Source: CALHVX01 sp964640725 (lineage in GTDB: Bacteria; Pseudomonadota; Gammaproteobacteria; Pseudomonadales; Azotimanducaceae). Taken from it: a stretch of 64,000 nt of DNA. Under the pieces are notes generated by a model. The model did not search any database. It saw only the letters and a program-made list of their open reading frames with translations, and was not told where the DNA came from. The position numbers and the translations under genes were made by a program. Positions 1-7,661 of this stretch are shown piece after piece; the first letter of the stretch is position 1, and each line of letters opens with the position of its first letter. The stretch lies in assembly GCA_964640725.1 (NCBI GenBank), contig CAZXIJ010000016.1:29496-93495 (forward strand), written 5' to 3'.

Positions 1-1
1 C

Positions 2-475
2 GGGCGTTGCTGCGGGCGCGCTTGCCGCCATTGTCCGTTCGCCCACCAGGCGGTGCCTGAACCGGCGCTCGCCAGCACCGCGCAGCAGCCCTGTTGGTTA
101 CAGGCGCCGCCTGCGGGAGCGCCCGTCACCCTGGTGTTGCGCACCGGGCTGGCGCCGGCCCGCGAAGCCGGCTGGCTGGTGCCATACCTGATGCCTGACC
201 GCACGCTGCCCGCTGATGGCGAGCCCCTGGCGACGCTGCTGGCCATGGCACCGGCGCTGAGCCCCGTGCTGCTCATGCCCCTTCAGCCCCGCCGTTCGTT
301 TGCGGAAACGGCCGGCCAGGCGCTCGCCCTGCTGCCCGCCGGCAGCCACCTCATCCTTCCCGGGGCGGCGAGCCGCCACCCGTTGCCGGATCCCGGGCAG
401 ATCGCCGACTGGCAGGACCCCAGGCTGCAGGCCGACCTTTCCGCAGCCGGTCTCACAATCACAGCCGGGGATTGA
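2..475 (+). CDS. 3' part of a gene cut by the window edge; Cys-rich motif at visible start
   Basis: The frame is open from the first bases, so the true start lies outside the window; the first in-frame start codon (GTG at 53) is probably internal. The 157 visible residues open with CCGRACRHCPF, which resembles the CCG-x-GCRHCP signature of DUF5522-type metal-binding motifs, then continue as an Ala/Pro/Leu-rich stretch without a motif I recognise. The family call is by motif resemblance only and the function is unknown. The stop is 62 bp before the SOS-regulated gene that follows on the same strand. Confidence 0.6.
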   Translation, partial: GRCCGRACRHCPFAHQAVPEPALASTAQQPCWLQAPPAGAPVTLVLRTGLAPAREAGWLVPYLMPDRTLPADGEPLATLLAMAPALSPVLLMPLQPRRSFAETAGQALALLPAGSHLILPGAASRHPLPDPGQIADWQDPRLQADLSAAGLTITAGD

Positions 476-484
476 GGCTGTGCG

Positions 485-512
485 TTGACGGCGCCCAAGA
501 GTACTGTATATT
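485..512 (+). promoter_or_regulatory. Promoter of the small Zn-finger gene
   Basis: TTGACG at 485-490 and TATATT at 507-512 are separated by 16 bp and match sigma-70 consensus well. The -10 element lies inside the LexA box, so LexA binding would block RNA polymerase directly. The promoter sits 26 bp upstream of the ATG at 538. Confidence 0.65.
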
Positions 513-521
513 TATACAGTC
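502..521 (+). promoter_or_regulatory. LexA (SOS) box
   Basis: The 20-mer tactgtatatttatacagtc differs from the E. coli consensus TACTGTATATATATACAGTA only at one central position and the final base. It keeps CTGT-N8-ACAG with an AT-rich core. It overlaps the -10 element of the promoter for the gene at 538. A match this close is very unlikely by chance in DNA of this GC content. Confidence 0.85.
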
Positions 522-537
522 TACCAAGGAGCCGCCC

Positions 538-813
538 ATGTCCAAGCCCGCCGCCTCAACCCGCCAACCCACGCCCTGCAAAGTCTGCGACGACAATATC
601 GTGCAGCGCTACCGCAAGCTCGGGGTCTGCAATGCGTGCTACGCCAGCCTGCAGTACTGGCGCGGCAAATCCGTCGGCGATCTGATCAAACGCGACGCCC
701 AGCTCACCCGCATGAAAAAGCGTGCCAGCTTCATGATGGGGCTGCGGACGAACCAGGTTGTGGCGCCCCTTCCAGTACAGCAGGCCGCTGCCGAGCGTCG
801 CCGCAGGGCCTAG
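538..813 (+). CDS. Small treble-clef/Zn-ribbon-like protein under SOS control
   Basis: This 91-residue basic protein has two CxxC knuckles (C14-x2-C17 and C31-x2-C34) suited to binding one zinc ion, followed by a Lys/Arg-rich helix (KRDAQLTRMKKR) that could contact nucleic acid. The ATG at 538 is chosen because AAGGAG lies 6 bp upstream. I do not recognise a named family. The LexA box implies expression after DNA damage, so a role in repair, replication arrest or a prophage-derived function is possible but inferred. Its stop overlaps the stop of the convergent TetR gene by sharing CTAG. Confidence 0.8.
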   Translation: MSKPAASTRQPTPCKVCDDNIVQRYRKLGVCNACYASLQYWRGKSVGDLIKRDAQLTRMKKRASFMMGLRTNQVVAPLPVQQAAAERRRRA

Positions 814-1424
814 CTCTGCATGCTGTCGATCAGCGAGGTCATCGCATCCAGCACTTGGTCCTGCCAGTCAGTCATGGCGGGAACATTCGACAGCACTTGC
901 TGCTTGAGGCTGACGTACCCGTGAATCTGCGCCCAGAACTGCAGGGCGCCCCGCAGCCTGCGATCGCGGGTCGTCTTCGCTGGCATCAACCGGCCCACTA
1001 GCGCCACGAGGCCACGAAAGGCAATCTCGGACTGCGCCTGCGCCGCCGCTGAGGGTACATACTCGCCGGTGCGCTCGCCGAACATCAGCCGATAGTGCGC
1101 CTCGTAGTCACTGGCAAGCCGCAGGTAGCCTTGCGTGCCTGCCAGTGCCGCCGCCCGCGGGTCAGCCTGCTCTGCGGCATCGGCCATGACTGCTGCGAGT
1201 CGTGCGAATCCTTCGGCGTAGAGCGCATCGAGAATGCCCTGCTTGCCTTGAAAGTGGCTGTAGATGCCCATGGTCGACAGACCGGCCTCCCGGGCAATCG
1301 CTCGAACGCTCAGAGCGCCCGTGCCGCCATTCAGGAACAGTGCCGAGGCGGCCGCCAGGATCCGCGCCTTGGAATCCGCGGACTCGCCGGCTTCGACCGC
1401 AAAATCACTTGGGGACTTGGTCAT
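810..1424 (-). CDS. TetR/AcrR-family repressor
   Basis: This 204-residue protein has a classic TetR N-terminus: a helix-turn-helix around residues 19-65 (RILAAASALFLNGGTGALS, then AIAREAGLSTMGIYSHFQGK). The C-terminal half contains a WAQIHGY segment typical of the WHG-type TetR ligand domain. It is divergent from the flavin oxidoreductase at 1516, and the perfect inverted repeat at 1449-1481 lies between the two starts. The likely job is repression of itself and the oxidoreductase; the inducer is unknown. The start codon lacks a strong ribosome-binding site. Confidence 0.9.
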   Translation of the reverse strand: MTKSPSDFAVEAGESADSKARILAAASALFLNGGTGALSVRAIAREAGLSTMGIYSHFQGKQGILDALYAEGFARLAAVMADAAEQADPRAAALAGTQGYLRLASDYEAHYRLMFGERTGEYVPSAAAQAQSEIAFRGLVALVGRLMPAKTTRDRRLRGALQFWAQIHGYVSLKQQVLSNVPAMTDWQDQVLDAMTSLIDSMQS

Positions 1425-1448
1425 CGGAGAGAAAAGTGTTGACTTGAT

Positions 1449-1481
1449 ATAACATCGTTATACACTAAATAACGATGTTAT
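1449..1481. promoter_or_regulatory. TetR operator: 13-bp inverted repeat
   Basis: ATAACATCGTTAT (1449-1461) and ATAACGATGTTAT (1469-1481) are perfect reverse complements separated by 7 bp. The segment gttatacact is also repeated directly at 1457-1466 and 1477-1486, and contains TATACA-like -10 elements. The site lies in the divergent region between the TetR gene and the flavin oxidoreductase, the usual place for a TetR operator. Confidence 0.8.
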
Positions 1482-1515
1482 ACACTCAGTCAATCCTATG
1501 CGTCCCGGAGGCGTT

Positions 1516-3089
1516 ATGACCACCGACACCCTGAGCCAGGACCTAACGCCGGATTATCTGATTGTCGGTGCCGGTGCTGTCGGCATGGCTTTTGCCGACA
1601 TCCTGCTGACAGAGAGCGACGATTTGACCATCGCCATCGTCGACCGGCACCACGCACCAGGAGGCCATTGGAACGATGCTTACCCTTTCGTCACGCTCCA
1701 CCAGCCGTCAGCCTTTTACGGCGTCAGCTCCCGGGAACTGAGCCGGGGCGTCATCGATCAGATCGGCCTGAACAAGGGCATGCACGATCTCGCCAGCGGC
1801 GCAGAGGTGAGCGGCTACTTCGATGCAGTCATGCGCGAGCAGTTTCTGCCCACCGNNNNNNNNNNNNNNNNNNNNNNNNNNNNNNNNNNNNNNNNNNNNN
1901 NNNNNNNNNNNNNNNNNNNNNNNNNNNNNNNNNNNNNNNNNNNNNNNNNNNNNNNGCAGAGGTGAGCGGCTACTTCGATGCAGTCATGCGCGAGCAGTTT
2001 CTGCCCACCGGCCGGGTGCAGTACTTTCCCGGCTGCGAGTACCTCGGCAACGGGCGCTTCCGATCAGTGATTTCGGGGCAGGAGCGCAGGGTCCGGCCGC
2101 GCCTCAAGACCGTGGACTGTACCTTCCTCAAAACGACCGTGCCATCGACGCACACGCCCAACTTCACCGTTGACGAGGGGGTCGACTTTATCCCGGTCAA
2201 CGATCTGGTCCGGCCCCGAACCACCCCGGCGGGCTACGTCGTGATCGGCGGCGGCAAAACCGCCATCGATGCGCTGCTGTGGCTGCTGGAACAGGGCGCT
2301 GATCCAGACCACATCACCTGGATCACCTCACGAGACGCCTGGCTGATCAACCGTGCCACGACGCAGCCGGGCATCGAGTTTTTCGAGCAGAGCATGGGCG
2401 CCCAGGCCGCACAGATGGAGGCGGCGGCCGCCGCCACTTCTGTAGACGACCTGTTCGCGCGGCTGGAAGCAGCCGGCAACGTGCTCCGCATCGATCCCGA
2501 GATCACGCCAACGATGTTTCACGCGGCAACGGTCAGCCCTGCGGAGCTGACCGAACTCCGCCGGCTCAAGCACGTGGTGCGCCTGGGCAAGGTCACGCAG
2601 CTGGGTCCCGATGAGATCGTGCTGGAACGGGGGACCCTAAGCACCAGCCCCGAGCACCTTCACATCGATTGCTCGGCCAGCGCCCTGAAAAAATTGCCCG
2701 TACAGCCGATCTTTGCCGGCGAAGTAATCACTCCGCAGATGGTGCGTTCCTTCCAGCCTGTGTTCAGCGCTGCGCTGATCGCCCACGTCGAGCTGACCCG
2801 GGACGGGGACGATGCCAAGAACGACCTTTGCGGCCCGGTCCCGCTGCCGGACCGAACGGTGGATTGGCCCGCCATGACCGCAGCTTTCATGATGAATCAG
2901 TACAAATGGTCTCAGGACGAGGAGCTGCGCGGCTGGCTGGTCAGCAATCGCCTGGACGGCTTCAGCAAGACCGCTGCCAGCGTCGACAAAGATGACACGG
3001 CGCGCCGCGCGATTATGAATCGCCTGCGCGACGCGTCCTTCCCTGCCATGGCCAATCTGCAGAAACTGATGGCAGAGGCCGACGCCTGA
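1516..3089 (+). CDS. FAD/NAD(P)-dependent oxidoreductase (flavin monooxygenase-like), interrupted only by an assembly gap
   Basis: The N-terminus carries a dinucleotide-binding Rossmann motif (VGAGAVGMA, about residue 17) and a second nucleotide motif (VIGGGKTAID) in the middle, as in flavin-dependent monooxygenases. The ATG at 1516 is preferred over 1498 because GGAGG lies 4 bp upstream. The 100-N gap falls inside the gene, but the flanks are the same 55 bp; removing 155 bp restores one frame of 472 residues. The gene is therefore probably intact. It sits next to a TetR repressor, suggesting substrate-induced oxidation of a small molecule. Confidence 0.85.
1801..2010. repeat. Assembly gap (N 1856-1955) with duplicated 55-bp flanks
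   Basis: Bases 1801-1855 and 1956-2010 are identical and lie on either side of exactly 100 Ns. This is what a de Bruijn scaffold join of two contigs overlapping by k=55 would produce. It is not a biological repeat, and collapsing it restores the reading frame. Confidence 0.95.
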
Positions 3090-3094
3090 GGCTT

Positions 3095-3132
3095 GATGCC
3101 TGAGTCCTGACGCCGCAGGCATCAGGACTCAG
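3095..3132. terminator. Overlapping alternative hairpins between convergent genes
   Basis: CTGAGTCCTGA (3100-3110) pairs perfectly with TCAGGACTCAG (3122-3132). GATGCCTG (3095-3102) pairs with CAGGCATC (3116-3123). The two stems share bases and exclude each other. The element fills the space between the oxidoreductase stop and the convergent DoxX stop. There is no T-tract, so it is at best a Rho-assisted or bidirectional transcript end. Confidence 0.5.
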
Positions 3133-3136
3133 ACGG

Positions 3137-3568
3137 TCAGTGTTGCCCGGGGCGATTGAGCCAGATCGTGATGGCGCTCGCGACCCAGACGCCGCACGCC
3201 ATGTAAAACAGCACGCCGCCATCCGAATTGCCTGCCGCATCGACCTGCCGGTCAACGCCCAGAGGCGTAAACAGGTGAAAGAAGATCGCGCCGCTGATGA
3301 CCCCCAACGCCAGCAGCGCGCCGTACAGCCGCGTGCGCGGAACCAGGATCAGCGCGCTGGCCACCAGCTCCGTCACGCCCACGGCAAGCCCGCCATGGTT
3401 CCGAAACGGCTCTGCCAGAGCACTCAACGGCGCAATGCCAGCCATCCAGTCTGCAATGGTGTTAAAGATGATGACTGTTTCTTCTGAGCCGCTGAATTTG
3501 AAAACCAGCGACTGGATAAACACAAACGCCACAAAAATGACCAGCGCCCATGGCAGTACTTTCTGCAT
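3137..3568 (-). CDS. DoxX-like inner-membrane protein
   Basis: This 143-residue protein has four hydrophobic segments, about residues 5-22, 60-80, 84-105 and 117-134, the layout of the small DoxX-like family. The ATG at 3568 is chosen because GAGAGGAAAACC directly precedes it; a longer frame upstream lacks a site and would overlap the divergent START gene. The family is poorly characterised, often linked to redox or thiol stress. Its promoter must lie in the 55 bp shared with the gene at 3624. Confidence 0.8.
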   Translation of the reverse strand: MQKVLPWALVIFVAFVFIQSLVFKFSGSEETVIIFNTIADWMAGIAPLSALAEPFRNHGGLAVGVTELVASALILVPRTRLYGALLALGVISGAIFFHLFTPLGVDRQVDAAGNSDGGVLFYMACGVWVASAITIWLNRPGQH

Positions 3569-3623
3569 GGTTTTCCTCTCTCGTGATATGTTCTCGCGAC
3601 TTCTGCAATTCAGGCCAGGGCCT

Positions 3624-4313
3624 ATGAAGCCACTTTTTTTTGCGGGGCTGATTCTGACATTCCTGCTCGGCCCGGGCACGCACTTAAGTGCCGCCGAAGC
3701 CGCCTGGGAGCTCAAGAAAGACAAGGACGGTATCGCCGTCTTTACGCGCTCCGTCGAAGGCTCCAGCTACAAGGCCGTCAAAGCGTCCATGCAGGTCCCG
3801 GGCACGGTGTCTGCCCTGGCGGCGCTGGTACTCGATTCCGAGAACTGCTCGGAGTGGGCGGCCCATTGCAAGCGCAGCCAGGTGTTGACTGCTTCGTCCG
3901 ACAAACAGTTCGTGGCCTACACGCTGAACGATCTGCCCTGGCCGGTGGCGGACCGGGAAGGCATCACACAAGTGGAGTGGTCCCAAAGCCCGGACACCGG
4001 TGCGGTGACGATGATCGCGACGATCCTCGGCGGCGACCAGGTTCCGGCGAACGCGCCCAAAGCCAAAGGCGCGGTGCGGCTCACCACCGGCACGACCAGC
4101 TGGCACTTCGCGCCCACCGGCAACAACACAGTCACGGTGACCAGCGAAGCGCATATCGACCCCGAGGGCGCGACACCGGCCTGGCTGACCAATCGCCTGC
4201 TGGTGGGGGCGCCCTTCGATACCCTGGCAGCGATGCGCGCGCTGCTGGCCAGCGGCCGCTATGACGACGCCGAAATCCCGTGGCTGAGCGAACCCGCACC
4301 TGTGGCGCCCTGA
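3624..4313 (+). CDS. Secreted START/SRPBCC-domain lipid-binding protein
   Basis: This 229-residue protein starts with a signal peptide (MKPLFFAGLILTFLLG... ending near SAAEA, residues 1-24). It continues with a START-like fold in which WELKKDKDGIAVFTR and LNDLPWPVADRE match the bacterial START subgroup. Such proteins are predicted to hold a hydrophobic ligand in a helix-grip cavity, here in the periplasm. An in-frame ATG at 3588 is possible, but the signal peptide fits the start at 3624 better. Confidence 0.8.
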   Translation: MKPLFFAGLILTFLLGPGTHLSAAEAAWELKKDKDGIAVFTRSVEGSSYKAVKASMQVPGTVSALAALVLDSENCSEWAAHCKRSQVLTASSDKQFVAYTLNDLPWPVADREGITQVEWSQSPDTGAVTMIATILGGDQVPANAPKAKGAVRLTTGTTSWHFAPTGNNTVTVTSEAHIDPEGATPAWLTNRLLVGAPFDTLAAMRALLASGRYDDAEIPWLSEPAPVAP

Positions 4314-4424
4314 TGCCGAGCCACCGCCCAAGCTGGCGAAATTTGCCCGGTTGACTTGCCAAACCGGGCGGCGCCCGGTAAGAAGCGCCCTGGCGAGCCC
4401 CAATGCTCGCAATCAGGAGTGTCC

Positions 4425-5012
4425 ATGAACATGCTCGAACGGCAATCTCACGTGGCTCGCGAGGTCACGCAAATCAACATCGATGCCCTGCGCGCCCTCA
4501 TGCAGCTGAGCGCCGACGGCCTGTCACGCCTGGTGGCGCTGAATGAGGACTACCTCAGGAAGATGGCGCAACCGGAAGGCATGCAGGGTTTTGTGTCCCT
4601 GCAGCAGACCTACGGCCGGTCCCTGTTTTCCGGCATCTCTGCCGACATCAAAGCCCGCGCCGAGGTCGTCCGAGCAGCCCTGGAGCAGACCCGGACCGCG
4701 GTGCGGGGCGGCTGGAGCGACACTGGCGAGCACCGCAAGGACGGGGCCGCCGCAACCGCGCGCGAGCTGATCGTGCCGGACGCTGAGCCCACGATCGACC
4801 AGGACAACCTGCAGCAGATTGACGGGATCGGCGGCGTGTTTGCCGAGGAACTGCGGAGCGCCGGTGTGCGCACAATCAAGCAGCTGGCAGCCATCAACGT
4901 CGACGACCTGGCCAGCGAGGCGCACCCGCTGCACGCGCTGAAAGGGCGCATGGCGTCCGAAGACTGGGTAGAACAGGCACAGGCCATTCTTGGCACCGGC
5001 CCGCTGCGCTAA
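4425..5012 (+). CDS. Phasin-like protein with C-terminal helix-hairpin-helix domain
   Basis: The first ~110 of 195 residues are amphipathic helices in the phasin pattern (DALRALMQLSADGLSRLVALNEDYLRKM, EVVRAALEQTRTAV), typical of polyhydroxyalkanoate granule surface proteins. The last ~60 residues (LQQIDGIGGVFAEELRSAG then IKQLAAINVDDLA) form a helix-hairpin-helix of the kind found in DUF4332-like and DNA-binding proteins. The combination suggests a link between PHA granules and nucleoid, as known for PhaM-type proteins, but that is inference. CAGGAG lies 5 bp before the ATG. The zincin gene follows after 3 bp. Confidence 0.75.
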   Translation: MNMLERQSHVAREVTQINIDALRALMQLSADGLSRLVALNEDYLRKMAQPEGMQGFVSLQQTYGRSLFSGISADIKARAEVVRAALEQTRTAVRGGWSDTGEHRKDGAAATARELIVPDAEPTIDQDNLQQIDGIGGVFAEELRSAGVRTIKQLAAINVDDLASEAHPLHALKGRMASEDWVEQAQAILGTGPLR

Positions 5013-5015
5013 ATC

Positions 5016-5420
5016 GTGAGCGATGTGCCGCCAGACGAAGTCTTCGATGACATCGTGCGGCGGGCCATCGAAGGGCTACCGCCCTGGATTCATCACGTGC
5101 TCGAAGAAGTCGACGTCATCGTGCAAGATGACCCGGGGCCGGAGGCAGAAGCCTTTATCGACGCCGCCGGGCCAGACGCGTCAGAGCCCGGTGGCCCAAC
5201 AGACATCCTGGGTCTCTACTGCGGCACCCCGCTCACTGACCGCAGCGTCACCGCCGCTGGCGAGCTCAGCGACGTGATCTACATCTATCGCAATGCCCAC
5301 CGCGCCCTGGCGCTGCCGGACCGGGCGCTGGCCGACGAGGTCGCGCGCACGCTCATCCACGAGATCGCCCACCACTTCGGCTTTGACGAGGACGAGGTGG
5401 ACGACGCCGGGTTCAGCTGA
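5016..5420 (+). CDS. Mini-zincin metallopeptidase-like protein
   Basis: This acidic 134-residue protein ends in HEIAHHFGFDEDE, a complete HExxHxxGxxE zinc signature, within the small family of zincin-like metallopeptidases (about 120-140 residues, Pfam family zincin_1). The GTG start at 5016 lies 3 bp after the phasin stop, so translation is probably coupled. There is no signal peptide, so it is cytoplasmic. The substrate of this family is unknown. Confidence 0.85.
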   Translation: MSDVPPDEVFDDIVRRAIEGLPPWIHHVLEEVDVIVQDDPGPEAEAFIDAAGPDASEPGGPTDILGLYCGTPLTDRSVTAAGELSDVIYIYRNAHRALALPDRALADEVARTLIHEIAHHFGFDEDEVDDAGFS

Positions 5421-5638
5421 GTCAGTCGAAGACGCGGCGACCTGCCCGAAGGACGCCGCTGTGCGCACGCACCCAGCCGTCGGTGGTGCCATAGGCCGGG
5501 ATCGCGATGAATGAGAGCGTCAAGGGTTGCCCGTGTTATTGCTCGCCGCCCCGCTCCCAAAGGCTGACGTCACGCCGATTGACCGACAGTCGCGCGGCAC
5601 TGATAGTGTCAGCGAACCCCAGGCTGGGAGCACTGCCC

Positions 5639-6718
5639 ATGGCACATCGGAGCATCCACCGCCCGCGGCTGGACGCGTTGCTGCTCGGCTGCTGCATCGT
5701 CTTCGCAACAGGGCTGACGCCAGCAGCAAGGGCGCAGACACCGCTGTTCAGCACCGGCGAACACTCGGCAGAGCCCATCGCCGTGACGCTGACCGGCCCC
5801 TGGCAAACGCTGGCGCGGGACCGGCAACCGGAGCCTGAGTACCGCGATGCCAGCCTGACCCTGGACGCCAGCGGCGAGCAGTTCGCGCTGCAGAGCCGGC
5901 CCCGGGGCAAGTCTCGCCGCAAAACCGCCAACTGTCGCTTTCCGCCCCTGTGGCTGCGCTTCGACAAGACGGCCATCGCCGGCACGGATCTCGCGGGCCA
6001 TCATCGCCGCAAGCTGGTCACCCACTGCTCCGCGCTTCATCGGCCCAGCAAGGATCCGTCCAAAGTCTGGTTAGAGATGCAGGCCTACCGCACCCTGAAT
6101 TTGCTGACCGCGCGAAGCTTTCGCGTGCAGCCCCTGGCGCTGACCTACATCGATACTGATCGCCCCGAGCGGCCCGCATCCCATCCAGGCTTTCTGATCG
6201 AGCACAAGAAGGAGCTGGCAGCACGCCTTGCCCTAAAGCCGTTCAAAGAGGAACAGGTCGCGCGCACCGCGCTCGATGCCAAACACAGCGCCCTGGTCGC
6301 GCTGTTCAATATGCTCATCGGCAATCCGGACTTCTCCCTCGCCAGAGGCCCCGCTGGCGATGACTGCTGCCACAACAGCGTGCCGCTGATGGATGCCCAG
6401 GGCCTTGTTTACTCTGTGCCTTACGACTTCGACAACACCGGCCTGGTCAACCCGCGCTACGCCACTGCGCCTGCCAATATCAAGATCCGCAACGTACGAC
6501 AGCGTGTCTACCGCGGCTATTGCCGTCACAACGCCGGGCTGGGGCCCGCAATCGAGCAGATGCTCGCACAGCGCGCAGCGATCGAGACTCTTTTTGCGGA
6601 ACATCCGGGTATACGGGCGAAGGAGAAAGCTCGGATCAGCCGCTATCTGGCTGCCTTTTTCGATGATGAGCTGAGCCCCGCAGGCCAGCAAAAACTGAAA
6701 AAAAGCTGCCTGGGCTAG
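5639..6718 (+). CDS. Secreted CotH/kinase-fold-like protein
   Basis: This 359-residue protein has an N-terminal signal or anchor segment (residues 11-32, ending ARA). The C-terminal half has the arrangement of an atypical kinase active site: LIGNPDFS (N229, D231) as catalytic loop, CCHN (H245, N246), then PYDFD (D263, D265) as the metal-binding DFG equivalent. This resembles CotH-like and FAM20-like secreted kinases, but overall identity to those families is not established. GGGAG precedes the ATG. It faces, tail to tail 16 bp away, an operon with a degenerate copy of the same module, DUF4956 and a beta-propeller lipoprotein. DUF4956 genes are commonly found beside CotH genes, which supports the call. 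Confidence 0.65.
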   Translation: MAHRSIHRPRLDALLLGCCIVFATGLTPAARAQTPLFSTGEHSAEPIAVTLTGPWQTLARDRQPEPEYRDASLTLDASGEQFALQSRPRGKSRRKTANCRFPPLWLRFDKTAIAGTDLAGHHRRKLVTHCSALHRPSKDPSKVWLEMQAYRTLNLLTARSFRVQPLALTYIDTDRPERPASHPGFLIEHKKELAARLALKPFKEEQVARTALDAKHSALVALFNMLIGNPDFSLARGPAGDDCCHNSVPLMDAQGLVYSVPYDFDNTGLVNPRYATAPANIKIRNVRQRVYRGYCRHNAGLGPAIEQMLAQRAAIETLFAEHPGIRAKEKARISRYLAAFFDDELSPAGQQKLKKSCLG

Positions 6719-6734
6719 GCCGCGAGTCCCGGGG

Positions 6735-7661
6735 TCACTGTACGCCCTTGAGCCAATCTGCCAACAGCCCGCTCACTTTCGGGTGAATCAGATAGCCAAG
6801 GCTGCTGTGCGGGTTGGAGCGCCCGAAGCGCACGGCCAGGTTGTAGATCAGATGGTCTTCGATGCGGCTGACGCAGCGCTGCTCGAGCATGGGGCGAAAA
6901 TCGTTGGCAACGGTTTCGTCGTGGCAGATGTAGTCGTCCTCCGCCGCAACGTTGTGCCAGAAGGTCAGGCTGCGCGGGTACCGCTCCGCGCCTTTTCGCT
7001 GTGCCCCGGCCAGCCGAGCGCGAACGTTGTCATCGGCCAGCGGTGCGCCGAGGGTCAGCCAGCTGTGCAGTCGTTGCTCCGGTTGCAGCGAGTTGTCCTG
7101 GGAGAGCGCCCAAAGCACGTCCCAGGCCAGCACCGCCCCAAAGCCGTGGGTCACGCAGAGCACGCGCCGGCCCTCTCGCAGCAGCGGTGCCAGCCGCGAG
7201 CGCAACCGTTCCTGACAGGCAGCGGCGTATGTGCCGTCCGACGCCCAGTACGGCTCGCACTCGGGCATGCGGCGGGCCAGCGCGCGCTCGCCCAGGCCCA
7301 GGCCGCGGGCAATGGGAGAGGACAGATCCGCCAGAAACTCCCGCACCGCGGACTTGCCGGGCAGGGCATCGTAGCCAGCACGTCGAAACCGCTTGGGCTT
7401 GTCGAGCGCCGCAAGCGCATCGAGCGCATGGCGACGATCTGCCAGATCGAGCGCCGCATCGTAGGAGGGGCGATGGGGCTCCGGAAAAAGGTCGGCGTAG
7501 TACACCATGTGCAGCTCTGTCTGCTCGAAGGCAGACAGCTGCGCGCCATGATCCCGGGCGAGACCGGTGGTGAGCGCACCACGCCAGAGCGTCAGCAGCG
7601 CTTCCGCCCCGGGCTTGGGCCCATGGCCGTGTACGAGCACGACCGCACGCTCAGCGCTCAA
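6735..7661 (-). CDS. Alpha/beta-hydrolase-fold protein lacking the nucleophile serine
   Basis: This 308-residue cytoplasmic protein has an oxyanion-type loop near the N-terminus (VLVHGHGPKPG) and a nucleophile-elbow region CVTHGFGAVLAWDVLW. In active relatives this reads GHSxG; here the serine position is Gly173. A C-terminal His is present (HPKVSGLL). It is therefore either catalytically inactive or uses another residue. It is the last gene of a minus-strand operon and overlaps the lipoprotein gene by 11 bp. Confidence 0.7.
   Translation of the reverse strand: MSAERAVVLVHGHGPKPGAEALLTLWRGALTTGLARDHGAQLSAFEQTELHMVYYADLFPEPHRPSYDAALDLADRRHALDALAALDKPKRFRRAGYDALPGKSAVREFLADLSSPIARGLGLGERALARRMPECEPYWASDGTYAAACQERLRSRLAPLLREGRRVLCVTHGFGAVLAWDVLWALSQDNSLQPEQRLHSWLTLGAPLADDNVRARLAGAQRKGAERYPRSLTFWHNVAAEDDYICHDETVANDFRPMLEQRCVSRIEDHLIYNLAVRFGRSNPHSSLGYLIHPKVSGLLADWLKGVQ

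Noticed and set aside
1801..2010. 55-bp direct repeats as possible attachment sites or target duplications
   Set aside because: They occur only around N-runs, have the same length at four unrelated sites, and their removal restores frames, so they are assembly overlaps.
5422..5523. Minus-strand 33-residue frame (AIPAYGTTDGWVRAHSGVLR) recalling the start of App1/DUF2183-type phosphatases
   Set aside because: It is too short, starts at a TTG without a site, and the resemblance rests on a few residues. It could be a remnant but I cannot support it.
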